DNA of 61,427 bases from Oscillospiraceae bacterium (GCA_017538965.1 JAFYHU010000032.1:1-61427); one strand, 5' to 3'. Shown: positions 5,932-14,843, numbered from the stretch's first letter. Numbers and translations are program-made. The notes: generated by a model from the letters alone, not told the origin.

Positions 5932-7239
5932 TCAGGCCTCCTGTCCCGCGGACCGACCGTCCGCACTCACGGAAGGATCGGCCGCTCCCTGATAGCGGAA
6001 ACACAGCATGGTGATGTCGTCAAACTGCTCCGCTCCGTCTACAAAGTGATTGATATCGTCCATGACGTTCGCCAGGACCTGTTCGGCCTGCGCATCCGGG
6101 TCCCGGTTCAGCGCAGCCAGCATACGCTCGGCTCCGAACAGCTCGTTCTGACTGTTCGTCGCCTCTGCGACGCCGTCCGTATACACGAAAAGGCTGTCGC
6201 CCGGATTCATCTGAAACGCATGCTCTCTGAAGGGAATGCCGCTCATGGTTGCAATCGGCAGGGCGTGCCGGTAGACCACCAGCTCGTACTCACCGCCGGC
6301 CCTGCGCAGCACCGGGTGTTCGTGGCCGGCGTTCGCCGCGAGCCCTTTCCCCGTCGATATTTCAAGCACTGCGACCCACACCGTGACAAAAAAGCCTGCC
6401 TCGTTGTCCTCGCAGAGCTGGTTGTTCACACTCTCAAGGGTTTCCCCGGGGCTCTTGCCGTTCTGCAGGCTGGATTTGATCAGGACCCGGGCCACCATCA
6501 TCATCAGCGCGGCGGGAACGCCCTTTCCGGAGACATCCGCCATCACCAGCGCGATGTGGTCCTGGTCGACCATGAAAAAGTCGTAAAAGTCACCGCCCAC
6601 TTCCTTCGCGGGTGTCATGCTGGCGTAAAGGCTGAATTCTTTCCGGTTCGGGAAGGGCGGAAACAGTCTGGGCAGCTGGCTGGCCTGAATCCTGCTGGCC
6701 ATGTTGAGCTCGGCGACAATCCGTTCCTTCTCCGCGGTCACGCTCCTGATCTGTTCGATATACAGCATGGTCCGGGCGGACTGTTTGGCAAAGGATTCCG
6801 CCAGAACCTCAATCTCATCGCCGGTCCTGTAGATGTCTTCCATCCGAAACTCCCTGTTTCGTACGCCCTGGGACGCCACCCGCCGTGTGATGGTGTTCAG
6901 CGGGTCGATGATCCGCCCCGTGAGCGAGAAGGCTGAAATCGTCCCCAGGGTCACAATCAGGACCAGCAGGAGAATGAGAATATTTCTGGCGTGGAACATC
7001 TCGCTGCGAAACGAGGTGACAGCGCTGTCCCGGAAGGTCTCATACTGATCTTCCAGACCGTTTTCTATATAGACCTGCTTCTGCGTCTCATAGGTGTTGC
7101 TGACCAGCTGTTCCACCCTTTTGGACTGGTAATAGAAGACTGCTGTATAGGCCGAAATAATCAGAAGGACCGTGATCAGCAGCATACTGATAATCTTACG
7201 CCGGATACCGCCCGACATCATTCTGTTATTCTGTTTCAT
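5932..7239 (-). CDS. membrane PP2C (SpoIIE/RsbU-type) serine phosphatase with HAMP domain
   Basis: The 436-residue protein has a membrane helix at about 15-37, a short extracytoplasmic part of about 48 residues, a second helix at about 86-108, a HAMP segment, a coiled coil and a PP2C_SIG domain. The metal-binding motifs GGDFYD (about 215-220) and DVSGKG (about 235-240) are intact, as is the C-terminal FDDITML. Such enzymes dephosphorylate anti-sigma antagonists (STAS proteins) or other Ser/Thr phosphoproteins. I start at 7239 because GGAGAGAAG precedes it and the promoter at 7274-7302 lies inside the longer open frame, which could extend to 7347. It is first gene of an operon with the EIIC-EIIA protein, hinting at a joint signalling role. 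Confidence 0.85.
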   Translation of the reverse strand: MKQNNRMMSGGIRRKIISMLLITVLLIISAYTAVFYYQSKRVEQLVSNTYETQKQVYIENGLEDQYETFRDSAVTSFRSEMFHARNILILLLVLIVTLGTISAFSLTGRIIDPLNTITRRVASQGVRNREFRMEDIYRTGDEIEVLAESFAKQSARTMLYIEQIRSVTAEKERIVAELNMASRIQASQLPRLFPPFPNRKEFSLYASMTPAKEVGGDFYDFFMVDQDHIALVMADVSGKGVPAALMMMVARVLIKSSLQNGKSPGETLESVNNQLCEDNEAGFFVTVWVAVLEISTGKGLAANAGHEHPVLRRAGGEYELVVYRHALPIATMSGIPFREHAFQMNPGDSLFVYTDGVAEATNSQNELFGAERMLAALNRDPDAQAEQVLANVMDDINHFVDGAEQFDDITMLCFRYQGAADPSVSADGRSAGQEA

Positions 7240-7273
7240 GGACTTCTCTCCTGATGCTTTGCGCGATATCGTG

Positions 7274-7302
7274 ATTGTAACGGCTTGGGGAGTATATGTC
7301 AA
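7274..7302 (-). promoter_or_regulatory. promoter of the PP2C-EIIC operon
   Basis: On the minus strand TTGACA (7302-7297), a 17-bp spacer, then TACAAT (7279-7274). This near-consensus promoter fixes the PP2C start downstream of it. Confidence 0.8.
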
Positions 7303-7307
7303 GAAGC

Positions 7308-7340
7308 GAAAATCCCCCGCTTCATCCGACGGGGGATTTC
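7308..7340 (-). terminator. terminator of the diguanylate cyclase gene
   Basis: AAATCCCCCG pairs with CGGGGGATTT around a 10-nt loop, 4 nt past the cyclase stop codon. Confidence 0.8.
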
Positions 7341-7343
7341 TGT

Positions 7344-8516
7344 TCACTGATGGGTTCTTCGTCTGTCGTGCCCTTTCTCGAGATAATACTTTTCCTTCGC
7401 GTCGTACATCGCCTGGTCTGCCTCGAAGACCAGCTTATCTATCCCAAGGCCGGGGTGGTCGCCTGCACGCGCGTGGCCGATGGCGAGGCTGAGCTCGTTG
7501 CCGTTTTCTCCGGACCAGAGGCTGATTTTCAGATTGAGAATCTGCAGGATCCAGTCCATTTCTTCTTTCGTCATGTCCGAAAACACCACGAATTCATCAC
7601 CGCCGACGCGGTAGCATTCCCCTCTGGAACCGATCGACGACCGGATACACTCCGCCGCTCCGCAGATCAGTTCGTCCCCTGCGTCATGTCCCAGTCGGTC
7701 ATTGGTTTCCTTCAGCCCGTTGATGTCGATCATCATGACAACCAGGCTCTCGGGAAGCCTGCCGAGCGAATCGTATTCGATTTTGGCCTTTGTATATGCC
7801 TGACGGTTCAGAAGACCGGTCAGAGAATCCGTCGTGATCTGCTTATACTGCCTGTGAATCAGGTCTTCTGTCTTCATCTGAGTAAATTCGGTATACTGCA
7901 TCAGCATCAGCGCAGCGCTGACGGTCATCGCGAGATAGACCGTCCGATGTGTATCGGAGCCCAGCAGCTCCTGCATGGCAATCCCGGTCAGCATCAGCAG
8001 CATGATGCCGAAAAGAGATTTGCGGTTCTGCCTGCGAAACGACCGACCGTATTCAAAGAATTCCAGAACGATCAGGATGATTACGACCAGATAGCAGAGT
8101 ATGTAAACCCAGTAGAGAGAGCCATGGGAATACCGGTGATTCCCGTCAATAACAATCATCCAGTTCGTGTAGAGGGAGATAATCTGAAAAACAATGTTGA
8201 ACCCGAGAATACCTCTCAGCAGGACCCGGCGTTCGCGGCGCACGGGCATCATCGCAATAAAGGACCCGCCGGCAATCGGCGTGAGAATATAATCGAAACA
8301 CTTGACAAGACGCAGCATCCATACGGGCATCTCAATCAGGTTTTCCAGCATGACGCCAAGACGCTCGGCGAGAGCCGCAAGGGCAATCAGAATAAAGGTC
8401 CGGCAGAAGGCCTTTTTCGTGTCCGAATCAATCTGAGGATTCTCGTGTACAAGAATGCCCAGAATGGCGAGAGTCATCCAGCACAGGATGATGATGGACG
8501 AATAATAACTGATCAA
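7344..8516 (-). CDS. membrane-bound diguanylate cyclase (GGDEF)
   Basis: The 390-residue protein carries several hydrophobic segments in its first 210 residues, likely six to seven membrane helices forming an integral sensor. A GGDEF domain follows from about residue 225 (DSLTGLLNRQAY). The active site RVGGDEF is intact at about 303-309, so c-di-GMP synthesis is expected. No RxxD inhibitory site lies just before it. I start at a TTG at 8516 because GGAGG lies 8 nt upstream and a promoter lies at 8546-8573; the open frame runs on to 8948 but that part overlaps the divergent gene and looks non-coding. The gene is divergent from the MscS-family gene, with which it may share control. Confidence 0.8.
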   Translation of the reverse strand: MISYYSSIIILCWMTLAILGILVHENPQIDSDTKKAFCRTFILIALAALAERLGVMLENLIEMPVWMLRLVKCFDYILTPIAGGSFIAMMPVRRERRVLLRGILGFNIVFQIISLYTNWMIVIDGNHRYSHGSLYWVYILCYLVVIILIVLEFFEYGRSFRRQNRKSLFGIMLLMLTGIAMQELLGSDTHRTVYLAMTVSAALMLMQYTEFTQMKTEDLIHRQYKQITTDSLTGLLNRQAYTKAKIEYDSLGRLPESLVVMMIDINGLKETNDRLGHDAGDELICGAAECIRSSIGSRGECYRVGGDEFVVFSDMTKEEMDWILQILNLKISLWSGENGNELSLAIGHARAGDHPGLGIDKLVFEADQAMYDAKEKYYLEKGHDRRRTHQ

Positions 8517-8545
8517 ATGTAAAACCTCCGCAGCAGGGAAACGGA

Positions 8546-8573
8546 AATATAACCGTGAATAATATCGTGTAAA
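8546..8573 (-). promoter_or_regulatory. promoter of the diguanylate cyclase gene
   Basis: On the minus strand TTTACA (8573-8568), a 16-bp spacer, then TATATT (8551-8546), 30 bp ahead of the TTG start. Confidence 0.65.
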
Positions 8574-8583
8574 TCTACGATAT
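8562..8583. promoter_or_regulatory. inverted repeat over the cyclase -35, possible operator
   Basis: ATATCGT and ACGATAT form perfect 7-bp arms separated by 8 bp. The site covers the -35 hexamer of the cyclase promoter and lies about 60 bp upstream of the divergent MscS promoter, which suits a repressor site. Confidence 0.5.
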
Positions 8584-8639
8584 CCTGTCATAACTGGCAA
8601 GAGCATGTGCCAGAATGCCACATCGGACTTTTCGATCAG

Positions 8640-8668
8640 TTGTGCTTCTGTCGGTTCTGTGGTAAAAT
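8640..8668 (+). promoter_or_regulatory. promoter of the MscS-family gene
   Basis: TTGTGC (8640-8645), a 17-bp spacer and TAAAAT (8663-8668). Confidence 0.65.
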
Positions 8669-8730
8669 CAGAAAAAAAACTCTCGGAAAACGGCGGCCGC
8701 CTTACCGGCCGACTGCGAAGGAGGAACACA

Positions 8731-11670
8731 ATGAGGAAACGAAACAGGGACCTTCGGACTGCGGAAATATTGCTCGTTGCCGTATTTGTGGTCGTTTTGT
8801 TTGCTGTCGAGGGGGCGGTCGTTGCAAACCTCTTCCGCAGCAGCATGAACAGTGCCCTGAATAAAATCAACAGTTCCATCAATGAGAGCAGCGCCAGGAT
8901 ATTTGATGAATTCGAGCAGGAACTCTGGGCAGAAGAGAGAATGGTCACGCTGGCTGCCTATTATCTGCAGAATGATGCGACGGAAACGGATACGGAGGAT
9001 TCGCTCAGCAATCTTTGCCGCCTGTTCAGCGCAGACGGAGCGTATCTGATTTATCGAAACGGGAAGATGATTGTCGGATACGGCCCCTATGCGCAGGAAA
9101 AGTTTTTCCGGGACGAGCAGTATAAAGTTTTGAGATCCGTCTCAAAAGAAGCTCCGTATTTCGGTCCCGTTCTCTGTGACACGTTTACGGACGATGCTTC
9201 GGAGGCTGAGTATGATGCCGGGATACCGTTTTTTATGTCCTGCTGGCTGGACGGCGGGAAGGTTCTTGTTCTGCAGCGCGACTTGATAGCCGGTTCGTAT
9301 GATTCGGAGCCGCAGCTGACCTTGGAATGGAACGGGGTTGTATCAAACCGCGTCTTCGGCAGCAACAGTCTTTGCTTCTTCACGGCAGGGGAGGATCGCG
9401 AAATTCTTTTCCTGTCGGATGAGGAAAACAATGCGCATCCGGAACTGGCACACGCCGAAGTTCCGGACAAAGCAAGAGAAGCCGGCTTTACAGGCTTCTT
9501 CAAAGTGAATGGAATCTCTTTCTTCGGCTGTACGATGTACAGCCCCGAGAGGGAAGTCTATTTTTACTGCGTGATACCGGCCTCTTCCTTTTATCTTGCG
9601 GTTCTGTTTGTCTCTGCCAGCGTTCTGGTCGTTACGGTTTTCTTCCTCTGCCTGATGCGGATGTATACCCGGCTCCTTCTGCCGGACGCCATCCGGGAAA
9701 CGAAAAAGACGGGCTCGGGAAACAGCTTCCGGAAACGCCTGGGCATTCTTCTGCTCACAGCCGTCCTTGCCACCCTGACTGTGAATATTTTCACGACCAC
9801 GCTGTTCCTGCACACCGGGCATATCCAGACAGATTCCGAGCAGTCCGAACAGTTGGCAGATATCCTTGACGGGTTTGAAGAAAAACAGCAGGCAAGCAGC
9901 ACACGTTACAATGCCTTTGTTTCGATTATTACGCAGGCTTCGGCGGAACTCATCCCGCAGAACCCTGAGTTTATGAAGTCCCCGAAACTGCAGGAACTCG
10001 CTGACGTCATGGGCGCTGCCCGCGTTCTGGTATACGACAACAGCGGTACCGTGACGGCATCCAGCCTGAATTACAGCAATCTGTCCCTTTCAACCGATCC
10101 CGGAAGCATGTCCTATGAATTCCGCTGGGTGCTTCAGGGCGAACCGCTGCTGATTCAGGATAAACCGGATGCGAAGTATCTGAAAAATCCGTATTGCTTC
10201 AGCGGGGCGGCGATGAAGGATTCGGAGGGCAATTACACCGGTATGGTACAGATTGCCATGGACCCATCGGTCTTTGATCAGATGGAGTCGTCGATATCCA
10301 TGAATTCCGTGCTGGCTGCGTTTGAAACAGAAAAGGACGGCGTGGCCCTGACTGTCGATTCGGAAACCGGAAAGGTGTTCAGTCCGGACGAGATGTATAT
10401 GGATGAGACGGTGAAAAGTCTGGGAATCCCGGAGGAAGTCCTTCAGGATGATTTTACCGGCTTTTTCACGATCAGAAAAAACAAAATGATCGGCAGCTGC
10501 CACAGCGGCGGTGAGTATTTTGCCATTGTTGCCTCGCCGACAGAGCAGATTCCCGCTGCCGGAACCCGGTCCGGCCTGCTGACGGCGCTTCCGGGAATCC
10601 TTACGGAGGCGGTCTTTTTCCTGATTCTGATTTTCTATGTGAAAAGCTGCTCCTCCATGACGGAAGAAGAAATACGCGTCCTGGAAAAAGGCAAAAAGAA
10701 AGAGACGAGCATGGTAAGAGAACAGATGCATGCTTTTGCCTCCCGGCTGCTGTACTGCCTGTGCGCCATCGTCTCCCTTATGTATTTCTTCCGATATTCT
10801 CTGTTCCCGAAGGGATCGATCGAATACTACATCTTTGTCAATGATTGGGCCAAAGGATTTGATATCTTTTCTGTCACGCGCTGCCTGATTTATATTGCGG
10901 TTGCCGTTTTTGTGCTGGCGACAATCACGAAACTGACCAACATCATTTCATCGGCGCTGATGTCCAGACAGGTGACCTTTATTCGTATGGGGCTCAGCTT
11001 CCTCAAGTACGGGATCGGCATCGCGGCGGTGTTTGTATGCGCAAGCCAGCTTGGCGCGCCTACCGCGTCCCTTCTGGCCTCCGCCGGCGTCCTGTCTGTC
11101 GTGCTGTCCTTCGGTGCTCAAAATACTGTGGCGGATATCATTTCCGGCCTCTTCATCGTCTTCGAAGGGACTTTTAAGGTCGGTGACATGATTACCGTGG
11201 ACGACTGGCACGGGCAGGTACAGGAGATCGGCATCCGCAACACGACGATCCGTGATCTGATCTCGGAAGACACGAAGATCATGAACAACAGTACGATCCG
11301 GACGATTATCAACTATTCCGAACGTCCGTGCTACACCCCCATCAAGGTCGGAGTGGACTATGACACGGATATTCCGGCGCTGGAAGCCGCCTTTGAACGC
11401 GAAAAAACTGCCATGAAGAAGAATATCCCTCTCGGCATAGGAGAAATCCTCTATATGGGCATCGACGACCTGTCCGACTCACAGATGACGCTCAAGTTTC
11501 AGATCCTGTGCCGGAACCAGGATCAGCCGAAGGTGAAGAGAGCGCTGAACAGAGAGGTCCGTATGATGCTGGCCCGCAACGGCTTCACCATCCCGTTCCC
11601 GCAGGTTACTGTCAGCACCAGGGAAGCGCCCGAAGAGGAACGCGATCCCGCTTCCGGAGAACAGGCCTGA
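8731..11670 (+). CDS. MscS-family channel with two large extracytoplasmic sensor-like regions
   Basis: The 979-residue protein is far longer than plain MscS (about 290). A first helix (about 12-34) leads to an extracytoplasmic region of some 230 residues, then two helices, a second extracytoplasmic region of about 250 residues, and a bundle of further helices. The MscS core is C-terminal: the pore helix LLASAGVLSVVLSFGAQNTV, then GLFIVFEGTFKVGD and a beta domain ending FTIPFPQV. The two outer regions resemble Cache/PAS-like ligand-sensing folds in placement, but I see no diagnostic motif. The product is likely a channel gated by a ligand or turgor at the cytoplasmic membrane. GGAGG lies 8 nt before the ATG at 8731; the earlier in-frame start at 8605 lies upstream of the promoter. 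It stands alone, divergent from a cyclase gene. Confidence 0.8.
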   Translation: MRKRNRDLRTAEILLVAVFVVVLFAVEGAVVANLFRSSMNSALNKINSSINESSARIFDEFEQELWAEERMVTLAAYYLQNDATETDTEDSLSNLCRLFSADGAYLIYRNGKMIVGYGPYAQEKFFRDEQYKVLRSVSKEAPYFGPVLCDTFTDDASEAEYDAGIPFFMSCWLDGGKVLVLQRDLIAGSYDSEPQLTLEWNGVVSNRVFGSNSLCFFTAGEDREILFLSDEENNAHPELAHAEVPDKAREAGFTGFFKVNGISFFGCTMYSPEREVYFYCVIPASSFYLAVLFVSASVLVVTVFFLCLMRMYTRLLLPDAIRETKKTGSGNSFRKRLGILLLTAVLATLTVNIFTTTLFLHTGHIQTDSEQSEQLADILDGFEEKQQASSTRYNAFVSIITQASAELIPQNPEFMKSPKLQELADVMGAARVLVYDNSGTVTASSLNYSNLSLSTDPGSMSYEFRWVLQGEPLLIQDKPDAKYLKNPYCFSGAAMKDSEGNYTGMVQIAMDPSVFDQMESSISMNSVLAAFETEKDGVALTVDSETGKVFSPDEMYMDETVKSLGIPEEVLQDDFTGFFTIRKNKMIGSCHSGGEYFAIVASPTEQIPAAGTRSGLLTALPGILTEAVFFLILIFYVKSCSSMTEEEIRVLEKGKKKETSMVREQMHAFASRLLYCLCAIVSLMYFFRYSLFPKGSIEYYIFVNDWAKGFDIFSVTRCLIYIAVAVFVLATITKLTNIISSALMSRQVTFIRMGLSFLKYGIGIAAVFVCASQLGAPTASLLASAGVLSVVLSFGAQNTVADIISGLFIVFEGTFKVGDMITVDDWHGQVQEIGIRNTTIRDLISEDTKIMNNSTIRTIINYSERPCYTPIKVGVDYDTDIPALEAAFEREKTAMKKNIPLGIGEILYMGIDDLSDSQMTLKFQILCRNQDQPKVKRALNREVRMMLARNGFTIPFPQVTVSTREAPEEERDPASGEQA

Positions 11671-11687
11671 AGAGACGCAGGAGCACA

Positions 11688-11717
11688 GGAAGGAGCTGCA
11701 TGAACACAGCTCCTTCC
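11688..11717. terminator. hairpin between convergent MscS and lipase genes
   Basis: GGAAGGAGCTG pairs perfectly with CAGCTCCTTCC around an 8-nt loop. No clear T-run follows, but its place between two convergent stops suggests a bidirectional terminator. A short AT-rich direct repeat (GTAGTTTATATAT twice) follows. Confidence 0.6.
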
Positions 11718-11736
11718 CGTAGTTTATATATGTAGT

Positions 11737-12666
11737 TTATATATGGGCGTTGAGCCAGTTGAGGATATCCTGCTGGACGGCTTCGTAGTTGGTTTCGTTC
11801 AGCATCTCGTGGCGGCCGCCGGGGTAGAGACGCATCATGACGTCCTTCAGGCCCGCTTTGCAGAAGGCCTTGTAAGCCTTCTCCACGCCCGCGCTCCAGT
11901 CGCCGACGGGATCCTCCGCGCCGGACATGAAGTAGATCGGCGCGTCCTTGTTCATGCTGTTGATATTCTTCTGATTCGTCAGGTACTTCAGCCCCTTCAT
12001 CATGTCGCGGTACAGGCTGCATTTGCAGACAAAACCGCAGAGGGGATCGGCAATATAGCGGTCGACGGTTTCCGGGTCGCGGCTGAGCCAGTCGAAGGGC
12101 GTGCGAGGATTCTCGATCTTCTTGCAGTAAGAGCCGAAGGCCATGTCATTCAGGGCCTGCCCGCTGGCCCGCGGGCCTTTCGACATTGTCAGCAGCTCGG
12201 CGAACAGAAGACCGCCGTTGATCAGCGCGGCGGACTGATGCCCCGTGCCGCTGAGAATGGCCGCGTCGTACTGATTCGGGAAGCGGATCATATAGGTCCT
12301 GGTCAGGAAGCTCCCCATGCTGTGGCCGAAGAAAACATAGGGGATATCGGGGTACTCCTTCTTCATCCTGTCGTGCAGGAGCTTCATGTCGTCGACAACA
12401 TAGGCCCAGCCGTCCTTCTCGGAGAAGATGCCGAGCTCTTCCGGCGTGGCGGCAGATTTGCCGTGACCCAGATGATCGTTTCCGACAGCGACATAGCCGT
12501 TCTCCGCCAGAAAGAGCATGAAGCGGTCATAGCGCTCGATATATTCGGCGATGCCGTGCACAATCTGCACCACTGCTTTGGGCGTACCGTCCGGGCGGCA
12601 GATGCGGGCGCGGATCTGATTTCTGCCGGTCGATGACGGAAAACAGAAGTCTTTCATTTCGGGCAT
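11737..12666 (-). CDS. alpha/beta hydrolase, monoacylglycerol lipase / S33 type
   Basis: The 309-residue cytoplasmic protein has the alpha/beta-hydrolase layout of the lysophospholipase/monoacylglycerol lipase group. The nucleophile elbow is GHSMG (Ser at about 116). The oxyanion strand is QIVHGIAEY with HLGHGKS following, the acid is in SGAEDPVGDW, and the catalytic His is in PGGRHEMLNE. All three active-site residues are present. No signal peptide is seen. The likely role is hydrolysis of monoacylglycerols or lysophospholipids. It is single-gene and divergent from dut. Substrate cannot be told from sequence. Confidence 0.85.
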   Translation of the reverse strand: MPEMKDFCFPSSTGRNQIRARICRPDGTPKAVVQIVHGIAEYIERYDRFMLFLAENGYVAVGNDHLGHGKSAATPEELGIFSEKDGWAYVVDDMKLLHDRMKKEYPDIPYVFFGHSMGSFLTRTYMIRFPNQYDAAILSGTGHQSAALINGGLLFAELLTMSKGPRASGQALNDMAFGSYCKKIENPRTPFDWLSRDPETVDRYIADPLCGFVCKCSLYRDMMKGLKYLTNQKNINSMNKDAPIYFMSGAEDPVGDWSAGVEKAYKAFCKAGLKDVMMRLYPGGRHEMLNETNYEAVQQDILNWLNAHI

Positions 12667-12766
12667 GGTTTTTTCCCCTTTCCTGTGATAGAATACCGAT
12701 AACGGCGGATTTTTCTGTCTGCCGATATTGTACTATCAGGCTCTGTTTCCGTCAAGGAGTGTGAAC

Positions 12767-13201
12767 ATGAAAATACGAGTAAAACGGGTCAGCCCGACAG
12801 CCATTCTTCCCACCCGGGGCAGCAGCAGCGCGGCCGGGTACGATCTCTATGCTGACCTGCAGGAGGACGCGGTGATCGCGCCGCACAGCACCGCGAAAAT
12901 CGACACCGGGCTTCAGTTTGAACTGCCGGAAGGCTATTTCGCCGGCATCTTTGCCCGCAGCGGCATTGCAACGCGCGAGGGCCTGCGCCCGGCCAACTGC
13001 GTCGGCGTCTGCGATTCCGACTACCGCGGCAACTACATCGTCGCCATCCACAACGATTCGGATGCCGAGCGGCGCGTCACGCCGCACGAGAAGATTGCCC
13101 AGATGATCGTGATGCCCTATCTGCCGCTGGAGTTTGAAGAGACGGACGACCTGACGGATACCGAGCGCGGCGCCGGCGGCTTCGGCTCCACAGGGAAATA
13201 A
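12767..13201 (+). CDS. dut: dUTP diphosphatase
   Basis: The 144-residue protein is a trimeric-type dUTPase. It hydrolyses dUTP to dUMP and diphosphate, keeping uracil out of DNA and feeding thymidylate synthesis. The five family motifs are visible: AGYDLYA, the RSG motif in FARSGIATREGLR, NCVGVCDSDYRG (substrate Asp), EKIAQMIV, and the C-terminal ERGAGGFGSTGK that closes over the site. The start at 12767 gives the family length; an in-frame start 39 nt earlier would add a non-conserved extension. A weak AAGGAGTG ribosome site precedes it. It appears monocistronic. Confidence 0.95.
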   Translation: MKIRVKRVSPTAILPTRGSSSAAGYDLYADLQEDAVIAPHSTAKIDTGLQFELPEGYFAGIFARSGIATREGLRPANCVGVCDSDYRGNYIVAIHNDSDAERRVTPHEKIAQMIVMPYLPLEFEETDDLTDTERGAGGFGSTGK

Positions 13202-13271
13202 GGAAATCCTGCTCCCAATTTGCTGTCGCGAGTGATTGTTGGGGACATGTTTATTCCTGCCATTTGCATGG

Positions 13272-13291
13272 AGGCATCCCCGGATGCCTCC
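13272..13291. repeat. small perfect hairpin downstream of dut
   Basis: GAGGCATCC and GGATGCCTC pair around CC. There is no T-run, so it is probably part of the repeat-rich spacer rather than a classical terminator. Confidence 0.5.
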
Positions 13292-13300
13292 GCCGCCGAT

Positions 13301-13460
13301 TACGGAGCGATCTGGGGATCGCTCCCTACGAACTAAAATTAAAAAGCGCGGCGGAGAAACCTGAGAGCGAGGGATCGGTTTACGGAGCGATCTGGGGATC
13401 GCTCCCTACGAACTAAAATTAAAAAGCGCGGCGGAGAAACCCGGGAGCGAGGGATCGGTT
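13301..13460. repeat. 80-bp tandem repeat, two copies, each with a palindrome
   Basis: Units 13301-13380 and 13381-13460 differ at only a few bases. Each starts with TACGGAGCGATC, whose GGAGCGATC pairs with GATCGCTCC (loop TGGG), followed by an AT-rich centre. The unit could be a genome-wide intergenic (REP/MITE-like) element. It fills the 333-bp space between dut and ackA; no gene is seen there. Confidence 0.85.
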
Positions 13461-13485
13461 TCTCTTCCGCGCAATGGCAGAACGA

Positions 13486-13527
13486 AAAAACGGGGTTGCC
13501 TGACTTTGAGACAACCCCGATTGAAAA
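13486..13527 (-). terminator. terminator of ackA
   Basis: CGGGGTTG pairs with CAACCCCG around a 13-nt loop, with a run of six Ts on the minus-strand side. Confidence 0.8.
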
Positions 13528-13534
13528 AACCTGT

Positions 13535-14731
13535 TCAGGCGACGATGTCGCGGGTGTCGCGGGCGATGACCAGCTCTTCGTTCGTCGGGATGACAAAGAC
13601 CTTGACCTTGGAATCCGGGGTCGAGATCATGATGTCCTCACCGCGCTTGCTGTTGGCTGCGTCGTCAATCTTGACGCCCAGATAGCCGAAGTACTCGCTG
13701 ATGGCCGCCCGGGACGCCTTGCTGTTCTCGCCGACGCCGGCGGTGAAGATGATGGCGTCCACGCCGTTCATCGCCGCGACGTAGGAGCCGGTCACCTTCG
13801 CGACCCAGTAATGGAACATGTCGAGCGCGAGCTGGGCACGGTCGTTGCCGGCCTTCGCGGCCTCGTCGAGATCACGGAAGTCGGACGAGACGCCGGAAAC
13901 GCCCAGAACGCCGGACTTCTTGTTGAGGATGTTCAGCATCTCATCGATGCTGTAGCCGTACTTGTTCATCAGGAACTGAATGACGCCCGCGTCCAGATCG
14001 CCGCAGCGCGTGCCCATCGGCAGGCCGACCAGCGGCGTAAAGCCCATGGAGGTGTCGACGCACTTGCCGCCGTCGATGGCGCAGATGGAGGAACCGTTGC
14101 CCATGTGGCAGGAGATGAGCTTCAGCTCTTCAATCGGCCTGCCCATCAGCTCGGCGCAGCGGGAGGAGACGTAGCGGTGAGAGGTGCCGTGGAAGCCGTA
14201 GCGGCGGATGCCGTCGTTCTTGTAGTACTCATAGGGGACGGCATACATGTAGGCCTTGCCGGGCATGGTCTGGTGGAAGGCGGTGTCGAACACGGCGACC
14301 ATCGGCACATCGCCCATGACGGCGCGGCAGGCATTGATGCCGGTGATGTTGGCGGGGTTGTGAAGCGGGGCAAAGGGCGTGCACTCCTGCAGCGCGGCCA
14401 TGACTTCGTCATTGATCAGCACCGAGCAGGCAAATTTCTCGCCGCCGTGGACCACGCGGTGACCGACCGCGTCGATCTCGGCCATCGAGGAGACAACGCC
14501 GTATTCCGGGCTGGTCAGCTTGTCGATAACGGCGGCAATGGCTTCGGAATGCGTCGGGAGAGGAAGATCCTCGTCAAAGACGGGCTTTCCGCCGACCAGC
14601 GGGCTGTGCTTGAGGTGCCCGCCGATGCCGATGCGCTCGCAGAGGCCCTTGGCAAGAACCTGTTCGGTTTCCATATCGATCAGCTGGTATTTCAGGGAAG
14701 AACTGCCTGCGTTGATCACAAGAATTTTCAT
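13535..14731 (-). CDS. ackA: acetate kinase
   Basis: The 398-residue protein matches acetate kinase over its full length. It interconverts acetyl phosphate plus ADP with acetate plus ATP, the main ATP-yielding step of acetate fermentation. The phosphate-binding start [17 protein letters not shown], the catalytic-region motif [10 protein letters not shown], the substrate loop FHGTSHRYV and the C-terminal FTAGVGENS are all intact. GAAAGGAAA precedes the ATG. No pta gene is adjacent, so the usual pta-ackA pairing is absent here. It is divergent from tmcAL, whose product consumes acetate. Confidence 0.97.
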   Translation of the reverse strand: MKILVINAGSSSLKYQLIDMETEQVLAKGLCERIGIGGHLKHSPLVGGKPVFDEDLPLPTHSEAIAAVIDKLTSPEYGVVSSMAEIDAVGHRVVHGGEKFACSVLINDEVMAALQECTPFAPLHNPANITGINACRAVMGDVPMVAVFDTAFHQTMPGKAYMYAVPYEYYKNDGIRRYGFHGTSHRYVSSRCAELMGRPIEELKLISCHMGNGSSICAIDGGKCVDTSMGFTPLVGLPMGTRCGDLDAGVIQFLMNKYGYSIDEMLNILNKKSGVLGVSGVSSDFRDLDEAAKAGNDRAQLALDMFHYWVAKVTGSYVAAMNGVDAIIFTAGVGENSKASRAAISEYFGYLGVKIDDAANSKRGEDIMISTPDSKVKVFVIPTNEELVIARDTRDIVA

Positions 14732-14843
14732 AATGATTTTCCTTTCTTTTCTTTCGCAGAAAGCGTCCCGGAAGACGCTTTGATTTCCTGTCTATTCTAA
14801 TCAATTTGGGAGAAAAGCGCAAGTCTTTTTTGGGGGAGCAGCG

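Noticed and set aside
4345-6936. 863-codon open frame on the plus strand
   Set aside because: It is antisense to the EIIC-EIIA and PP2C genes, whose motifs are unmistakable; the translation is low-complexity, Gly/Arg/Asp-rich and has no ribosome site. High-GC codon shadow.
7240-7347. N-terminal extension of the PP2C phosphatase
   Set aside because: The extension spans a near-consensus promoter and the cyclase terminator; the start at 7239 has a proper ribosome site and directly precedes the membrane helix.
8517-8948. N-terminal extension of the diguanylate cyclase
   Set aside because: It overlaps the divergent MscS promoter and coding start and reads Ser/Thr/Asn-rich nonsense; the TTG at 8516 follows GGAGG.
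13339-13596. 85-codon minus-strand frame across the 80-bp repeats
   Set aside because: It runs through the ackA terminator and into the ackA end, and its sequence is dictated by the repeat; no ribosome site.
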